From: Anaspis maculata
Lineage: Eukaryota; Arthropoda; Insecta; Coleoptera; Scraptiidae
Direction: 5' to 3'
Assembly (NCBI GenBank): GCA_949128115.1
Contig: OX421964.1
Coordinates: forward strand, 38,370,177-38,434,176
DNA length: 64,000 nt
Shown here in pieces: positions 57,266 to 64,000 of this stretch (position 1 is the first letter of the stretch; each line of letters starts with the position of its first letter). A program made the translations under genes and the position numbers. Below the pieces are notes generated by a model. The model was not told where the DNA came from. It saw only the letters and a program-made list of their open reading frames with translations, and did no database searches.

Positions 57266-58944
57266 ACTTGTAACAAAACTGTGCCATCGCAACTGTTGAA
57301 CTCCTGAGTTGTAGTGCTTTTTGATGGTCGCAGAGAGATGCAAGTGAGTTTCTTAGGATACTCAACCTGCCAGTTTTTTTTTGCAATTTTTCAATCGAAC
57401 AAAAACATACTTACATCCGAGTATCTATGTTGGGGTTTATATTGTGGTACCACAACAGATTTTTCCTAAGACAGGACAGTTCCCAGGGAGGATGTTCAGT
57501 TTGATTCAATGAACCACGACACACCTTGTGGAACAGATAAATTATGAACTGAAAGTTCTTGGGAAACGATCCCGAAAGGATCACTTTAATTTTAATTGGA
57601 ATCGGAAACCTCCGCAGGCCAAACTTAACTGACGTAATGTGGCATTAAGTGAAAAAGTGGGGCATGATGAACCGCCCGGTAATTTTTCAGAAGCTGGATG
57701 GTGGTCCGACAAAAAATAGGCGGGTCGAAGTGAAGCACATGATGAAGTGCATATTTACTGCTACCTAATATTTCAAAGCTCTCACTCAAACAAAACTTTA
57801 ATTATCGTAAGTAGCAGAAGGGGTAGCGCCGCTAGCTAGCTGGCCTGGCTGTTGTGCTGGCCCAGCAGCGCCAGTGGGTGATGGTAAAAAAGTGTTGGCT
57901 GGAAACTGGAGAAGATTACGTAACCCTCTAAACTAATAGCAGGCGCTTGGTTCAAGCTGGCTGTGTTGTTGGGGATGCAAAAAACAAAACGGGGGGCTCT
58001 CTCTCCTAACACAATAACCGTAACACGGCCTGCTCCGTGCACACATTAATTTGTGACTAAAAAGGGTTGATTTATATTTTTAAATTGCAGATAGCGTTAA
58101 AAACATCCCTCCCACTAGAAATAAATCGGGCTAATTTGTTCGGCTGGCGGAACGTTTAACGAGTAACACGTGAAAGCTCCTATATATCGTATGCTGCGCT
58201 GCTATATCCTCTGCTGGCATATCAGCTAGCGAGCTTCGCCGACAGATATGTTTCGGATGCACGGGAATTATTGACCTGACAGAAAATAACGACGTTCCTT
58301 ATTACACCGGCAGGGTCGGGCCATAGCACACGCAACGCACACACCATACGTATTCTAACAAATCGCGGCTCGGAAATTCGCAACAAATAGGCCGTGTGGC
58401 GGCGGCCCAGCGTTTCGGCTTTTCGCAAGAAAAGTTAATTCACTCGTCCCAGTTTCAGAGGGCAAATATTCAAAGCTGACGTCGACCCGCTTGTAGCCTG
58501 AAACGTCCCAGCGCTTTACGACTATAGGGGCATACCCAGTACCCACCCCAAAAGCTTCACCAAGTCTATTAATATAATATCCAAATAGGAAATTTGTGCG
58601 TAACCATTAGATATTAGACCAATAACCCTGACAAACACTTGTAGTAAGTGATAATTACGGCCACAGTACGTATACCTACGTACGAGATTTGCATGATTGT
58701 TCCTAATTATTAATTAGGTAGAATAAATTAGTCTTCTCCACTGTTTTTTAGAGGTATTAATTTTTTATTTATTATACTTAATTCTACGTTACTTGCATCT
58801 CCTCTGCATCTGCACGCATCTTATTGATCCCTTCATCAAATTTATTAACTAGATATTTTACGAGTAAGACATAGGCCAGTATAGCAGGGAACATTCGAGG
58901 TTGCAAAAGTTCCAATAGATTTCTTTTTTGATATCAGATTACTT
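57266..58944. other. Unique region, partly CpG-rich, no gene recognised
   Basis: 57600-58550 is GC-richer and shares no repeat with the rest of the window. Minus-strand frames at 57836-58042 and 58222-58546 are short and unidentified. A regulatory or exon-containing island is possible but unsupported. Confidence 0.4.
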
Positions 58945-59105
58945 GAGAGTCCTGATAAAGAATCTAGATTTGCAACCTTGTGTGACCTCCGGAACCATGG
59001 TAAAAAAAATTAAGAAGTTGAAAATTCGTGAAAGTCTACCGTTTTTCTCACCTCAGTTCTCACTCAAGAGGCTATACTTACCTACTGTCATTGAACGGGA
59101 AATAT
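58945..59105. repeat. Left partner of a 3.6-kb-spaced inverted repeat
   Basis: AGTCCTGATAAAGAATC, CCTTGTGTGACCTCC and GAAAATTCGTGAAA match the complement of 62460-62580. CACTCAAGAGGCTATA then matches the complement at about 62270, skipping about 190 bp present only on the right. Confidence 0.75.
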
Positions 59106-59172
59106 TTCTTGAAAGACAATTGAACCGACTTCAATATTCTTTGACTGCAGTATGACTTCACAATTTGTATCT

Positions 59173-59459
59173 TGGATGTTATCAGTGGTCGAAGTCGGTA
59201 GGTACTGGATCAACCGTGGGAGTCGTGCGACCTTCAAAAAGCGCACTTTTGGACGCATATATCTTGAAAACTACGAGAAGGAGGAATTTTCTGTAACCGG
59301 GGTTCTGTTAGGTACACTTTATATTAGTTTATTCCACATATTCCGTTAACAGAGTTCACCCTCAAGAAAAGCAGACTTGATAACAGGAACGGAGAAAGTG
59401 CGCTTTTTTAAGGTCCCGCGATTGATCTGGTACCGACTTTGATCGCTGATAACATCCCA
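59173..59459. mobile_element. About 290-bp palindromic MITE
   Basis: GGATGTTATCAGTGGTCGAA (59173) and its near-complement ending CTGATAACATCC (59459) form arms of about 75 bp. They share GTCGGTA and AAAAAGCGCAC blocks around a loop of about 140 bp. It sits within the span of the larger inverted repeat. Confidence 0.75.
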
Positions 59460-59929
59460 GATACCAGACCCCGACCGGTTACACTTGGTTATAGAATTTG
59501 ACGTTTGAGCGAGGATTGGTTATAAGCGGTAAAGGAAGTGCCGCCATTTTGATATCATCACCGGTCATAAATTCCATAACCTGGTCATGGGGCTGGTTAT
59601 TGTTATTGTGCAGGGGAACAAATTGTGGCGGCAACAGATTTGAATTTGGAAGAAGCAGCGGTCCAGAATTCCCAAACGTCAGACGTACCTAACCTAACCT
59701 CAAAAACTTGGCTTGGTGATGAGGGAAGAAGAATCGAAGACAATGGACTCCACTGCGATGAACCCACAAGAACATGGGGTAATCCAGATGTCCGATGGCC
59801 GCCTATGGTTAACCTCTGTGATTCAAGTTTTGAACGGATTCTACAGGATGTTTCCAAGCTGGTGTTACAAACTTCAAGGGGGGACCACCCTTGGGTAAGA
59901 GTGCCATTTAGGCCGTTTTTTAAATTGTA
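59460..59929. other. Unassigned sequence
   Basis: A 101-codon frame at 59625-59930 starts at GTG, not ATG, and has no recognised domain. GACCGGTTAC near 59473 and AACCGGTTAC near 60598 are similar short motifs. Confidence 0.4.
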
Positions 59930-60420
59930 GAGCTTTATTACCGAGATATCACCCTTTGAAGTTGGAGTTTTTAAATTGTTTTTTCAGCTGTAACTTTTGA
60001 ACCGTTGTTCAAATTTGAGCCAAAGTTTACTGAAATAAGTCCCTATCGACTAGTACATATAGTAACATGTTTCATGAAAAATTTTCGGGGGCGTAGATAA
60101 TAGAAGGTGCTACCACTTCCTCTCCCCTACTTTTCACCCCCCCCCCCAATTTTTTTTTGAAAATCGTTCATATTTTGTTCATATTTTTGGATTTTGCGTT
60201 CAATTTAGAAGAAAAAGTTATTTCTGCAATATTTGGAGGTTTAGTTTTCGAGATATTTGCATTTGCATTATTGAGAAACATGTCGAAAACACCATTTTCT
60301 AGAAAATAAAAATTAAAATCCAAAAAGAATCATGATTTCTCCATTGACATAGATTTATTAGGGGTTTTGAATTGGGATACCAATATTTCAGATAAAAAAC
60401 AAAAAGTTTCTAGGAAATCA
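59930..60420. repeat. Dispersed repeat R3, copy 3
   Basis: Same block order as 16961-17410: CCGAGATATCAC, TTTTGAACCGTT, TTCAAATTTGAGCCAAAGTTT, GGGGGCGTAGATAATAG, then TTCAATTTAGAAGAAAAAGTTA. A C-run of about 13 bases is at about 60128. Confidence 0.7.
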
Positions 60421-60982
60421 AATTTTTATTCCCTTGCCGGTACCGCCAAAGTACCGCAGAATTTTCTCCGCCAATTAAATTCACTCTTTTCCCGACAAAT
60501 GCTGATAATCAAAGTTATAACCGCAACGTTTTAGCGAGAAATGTCAGATGTCAAAAAAATTATAGTATCTGTCAATCTAATGTCAACCGCTAATAACCAA
60601 CCGGTTACAAAAAGTTATTTGCTCGAAAAAGACTAAGTAATGACAGTACTGAAATCGACCGGCTCTTCAGCCTATAAAGAATTAAACGTGAAACATGGTG
60701 AGCTTTGGTAATACACCGGAAAAGGGGGAGGCGGTCGTCAAGTAAAAAAGAAGTGGAAAGGTGGAGAAAAAGTCGGCAGATGTCTAAGAGAAAAACACAA
60801 GAAAAACTGGGTATTTCCTGCTCCAGATCATAGAAAAGAGAAGATTCAAGTCTCTTCCGATGTTGGCGACTTCCCGAGTATAGCTGCCGTGCCTTCAGAA
60901 CGCTCGAAGATAAGTGATTCAGTTGCTTTGTTTCCTGTCAGTTAGACATTATTAATTGTAACAATTAACGGGATAATCACGT
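60421..60982. other. No gene recognised
   Basis: Spacer without supported features. Confidence 0.4.
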
Positions 60983-61273
60983 TCAGGGGATAAAGGGAAT
61001 ACACGTAGCGTTTGGGTCACTGTTGTTGGGGTTTTGAGAGAGACGAAAGAGTAGAACGATGTCGCCACAAGATATCCCGATGACCTGCGACCGAGCTACC
61101 ATGAGAGACAGCATCTGGCGGGACAACAAAGCGATGACCTGTAGAACAGGTGACGTGGGTTTGAGAGCTCCGGGGTATGCTGTCATACTTGATGTACCTG
61201 GTCGGGTTATTCTCCTCCATCTGAGTTGAATTGCTTTAATGATTTCTTCATACTTTTGTTTACTATGATGCAT
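60983..61273 (-). CDS. Unidentified open reading frame, possibly part of a retroelement
   Basis: The minus frame from the ATG at 61273 gives 96 residues starting MHHSKQKYEEIIKAIQLRWR. It stays open upstream to about 61411, adding a segment with HKIQAWIQKIVDQCN. The helix-like, K/Q/W-rich N-terminal part has a protein-like composition. The later part (after TSSMTAYPGALKP) looks less so, and a second frame overlaps at 61017-61220, so a frameshift is possible. No known domain is recognised. It lies next to the LTR-like region at 61.4-62.1 kb but in the opposite orientation. Confidence 0.3.
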   Translation of the reverse strand: MHHSKQKYEEIIKAIQLRWRRITRPGTSSMTAYPGALKPTSPVLQVIALLSRQMLSLMVARSQVIGISCGDIVLLFRLSQNPNNSDPNATCIPFIP

Positions 61274-61442
61274 ATTACACTGATCAACTATCTTCTGTAT
61301 CCATGCCTGGATCTTATGTGAGAAAGGGATCTGTACACAACAGATGTTTTTCTTATTGTCGTGTCTTGTGAAAGAAGGGTATCTCGTGAGAGAACATATC
61401 TTTCCTTACTTTGTTATCTGATGAAATAAGATACGTCTTCAA

Positions 61443-62132
61443 CTGTTGAGACCTGGTTGTTGATACTGTTGATTTACATTGAATCATGTTGTGGTATTTA
61501 TTGTGATAAATAACTGATGATGATTCCATTGACCATGTTCATTATGTATGAACCCATGTACTGTGATTATTCACAGTTTCGTTTTATTGGTAATATTGAT
61601 TGTTATTGATTTGTATGTCATGTGTTCTCCCTCTTCTTTCGGCAGCAGTGCTCGGCCACTGTCCTTGCCAAAATCTTATCTATTTTCCCTACAGATCCCT
61701 CGTCAGCTTAGGTCACCGTAGAACTTACTAATAAACCTTTGTCTCTGTTTCACACTGCCCCAAGTGGCTACACTGCGCTGAGCACTTGGTCTGCAGTATT
61801 CTTTCCCGCTAACAGGTTCCTCAACAATCTAGGTCCCTGGAACTAATATGATCTGTTCTAGCGAGAGTGATACTCTCTCTCGTCTTTCTCTTGTTCTCTT
61901 TGCATCAGTGGCTTACACACTGCATTTCAAATAGTGGGTGGGAAGGGTAATTGAATTGAATTTATTGTGTTGTATGAAATTGGTTGCATTGTAATTGAAT
62001 TGATATTGCATTCTTGAACATGAGTCGATATATTTGTTTTTGGAATAAAATTGTTCTTTGTTGATTTTGAAGTCTCTGCGTTTCATTTCCAAGCCTTCAC
62101 TTACCTGTACTACTTTGGGTTAACTACGGAAC
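61443..62132 (+). mobile_element. LTR-like region
   Basis: It starts TGTTGAGACC and ends ACTACGGAACA, a TG...CA pair. It contains a GGAATAAAATTG polyadenylation-like signal (about 62040) and pyrimidine-rich tracts with CTCTCTCTCGTC, as in the R-U5 part of insect LTRs. No second copy is in the window and no matching target duplication is visible, so the boundaries are uncertain. Confidence 0.3.
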
Positions 62133-62269
62133 AACTAAAGTCCTAACGAACACCACTAGACGAACACGAACAGCCCACCTAAGTCTTCAACTTTAAAGGG
62201 GATTCTTCTCCTTCTTTGGGGAAAGTTTATTTTTATAAGAGGGGTGGGTTGGGAGATTACAGTACTTAT

Positions 62270-62590
62270 AGCCTCTTGAGTGGAACCTGTGGTTTGACGG
62301 CCCAGAATCCAGCTGAGAGCTTCGAGTTATATTCAGGGTAGACTTCCGAAACCTGTATTTTCGGTAACCGTTTATTGTGCAATGATGGCTGTGGCATCAT
62401 TTTGTTAAAAATTTAACAATCTTCAATTTGATTACGAGACATTTTGTTTCTAGAATCACAGTTTACGAGTTATCCAAGGAAAACGGTAGATTTTCACGAA
62501 TTTCCAATTTTTTTTACCATGTGGTTCTGGAGGTCACACAAGGTCACAAATTTGGATTCTTCATCAGGACTTCCAAGTGAACATATATAA
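62270..62590. repeat. Right partner of the 3.6-kb-spaced inverted repeat
   Basis: Complementary to 58945-59105 in the blocks given there. The two may be the ends of one composite element containing the 59.2-kb palindrome, the R3 copy and the LTR-like region. Confidence 0.7.
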
Positions 62591-64000
62591 TATTTTTTTC
62601 TATGGGACAAGCATAATGTCTCTTTTTCGCTTCCCGCTACTGGCTTAGCAGGATGCGGGCCAGGTTTCAATAGGAAGACCTGCGGTTCGTCGGAAAATAA
62701 TAGACTTTTTTATATTTTTTTTTATAATATGCACGGATCAACACAGCACAATATCGGAGAAGTCCGTCAAAAAGTTCAATAAGAAGGCTGTTTATTATAA
62801 CGTGTAGTGTAATCTACAAAATTCATAATCGTATAGGTGGCTTTGGAAAAAATAAATGTCTTAGGCTCACTTTCCCAGTTTTTAATTGTTATCATTGCGA
62901 AATGGATTGCGCGATTTCACCTTCATCATCCAATCGTAGCGAAAAAACCTGTTGCTGTCACTCCAAAAAAAGTTTGAAAATGAAAGAACGCAAGTACCTT
63001 TCTGCCTGCTCCAAACCAAAGAGTTAATCGAAGCTCCGAGCTGGGGAACGCAACAGAAACCGAGTATGGTTAATGACCGGCGCGTCCACCATTTCCCATA
63101 GGTAAGTATTGGTAAGTGCTGCGCAGGAGCTGTATGGCGCAGCTACATATTCCTACAGTTGAAGTTACCGAAAACTTATTGGAGGTGAATAAATCGGCCT
63201 AAGTTGTAAAAATGTGAACATGTAAAATAATTCGGCGGCTTAGCTGATGGATTGTGCACATTCTGTCTGCCAATGGCGGGATCGCGCTATTTTTGTGTTC
63301 TACGGTCCTAATTGAAGTTTTTTGAGGGGGTGGGGTCATCCTGTGGGTCATGCGAAATGTTTAGTAGGCAATTTAGGGCTTAGGAACGAGGATATTATGG
63401 GAACTTCTATGACTGGATGAGCGGCAAACCTCTCAGAATGTCTGAAATGGTGGATGCGCCGGTCGATCAAGAACGAGCAGTTGATGCTCAAGCTGTTGCG
63501 TTTTGTCGGTTTGTCCCGTGAGAATTTTGCAAGAATCAATTGAACTGATGCATCGGAATACGCGGACTCTTAATTTAAATGAAAGAAATTGAAAATCAGT
63601 CAGTCCAGTGCTTGTTGGTTATAGCAGTGACCGTAACTGATATTGTTCTCGGTTCCATGAAAATGGCATGTCCTATCCGGGTATGACTTCTACGTTCATC
63701 TTGTTCCCGCTATGTGCGGCTGCATGATAACTGCTCGAACACTCGAATAGTTTTGTTGTAGCCAAAAGATGAAACTTTCAAGCATTGTAAACAGAACTGA
63801 AATGGTTTCAGGCAATAAAAAGTTATTTCATTTTTAAATAAAAAGAGTCGAATATTGGACCAAGACTATTCTTTTGTTACGTAGTTTGAAATTATGAAAG
63901 CTAACTGAGATTTGGATTGATCACGGTCTAGAATTAACAATCAGTGATCAGTGATTTAGTGCTATATTACCTATAAGACTAACCTCGGGTTCCACCAAAA
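62591..64000. other. No gene recognised
   Basis: AT-rich with some GC-richer patches (63040-63300). Only short frames are present, such as 63348-63539 minus, without known motifs. Confidence 0.45.

Noticed and set aside
59625..59930. 101-residue frame with protein-like N-terminus
   Set aside because: It starts at GTG, lacks a domain, and an overlapping frame exists (59713-59898). The evidence is insufficient.

Overview
The window looks like intergenic, repeat-dense DNA from an arthropod nuclear genome. The reasons are AT-rich sequence, no long open reading frames, insect-style non-LTR retrotransposon fragments, a tRNA-derived SINE, a solo LTR, many TA-flanked inverted-repeat elements ending in CAGGGTG, and scattered AGGTACCTA-like runs. 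A hemipteran such as a whitefly or aphid relative is my best guess, but that is inference. No complete, recognisable host protein gene is visible. Four stretches resemble host exons or promoters: 12.5-12.9 kb, 19.8-20.2 kb (minus), 27.1 kb and 48.1-48.5 kb.

Layout. 0.6-3.5 kb and 36.5-40.1 kb are two inverted copies of one composite repeat. Each copy is a head-to-tail dimer of about 1.4-kb units whose ends are tandem arrays of a 15-19 bp motif (GACAACTTGACGCC) in opposite orientation, and whose body is a degenerate array of about 42-bp monomers. A 5'-truncated R2-like LINE lies inside the right copy. Between and beyond them, 6.5-8.5, 9.2-11.0, 15.1-17.0, 32.3-34.1, 42.7-45.3, 49.4-50.3, 55.2-55.9 and 59.2-59.5 kb are long hairpin (foldback) elements. 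Several are flanked by TA and nested inside one another. A hAT-like MITE at 22.3-23.3 kb has a perfect 8-bp target duplication and carries a second MITE; a related copy is at 28.0-28.5 kb. A Jockey-type LINE pseudogene (minus) is at 23.8-24.6 kb and another LINE tail at 56.2-56.5 kb. A solo LTR with a GTAA duplication is at 51.5-52.0 kb, with a partial copy at 45.6 kb.

The more gene-like material is limited. A spliced small-gene candidate (39 codons, 58-nt intron, polyadenylation signal) lies inside a 1.3-kb TA-flanked inverted-repeat element at 47.8-49.1 kb. A possible signal-peptide exon is at 19.8 kb (minus). A CpG-rich non-coding first exon with a good splice donor may end at 12,865. Two short Crypton-like (tyrosine-recombinase) N-terminal fragments are at 18.9 and 53.8 kb, and an unassigned minus-strand reading frame is at 61.0-61.3 kb.

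There is no operon-like cooperation between genes. The story is repeated insertion of palindromic elements into one another. The dimeric tandem-array-ended repeat, the 39-codon gene inside a TIR element, and a cluster of CATG-C-rich palindromes at 29.2-29.7 kb are the most distinctive objects.
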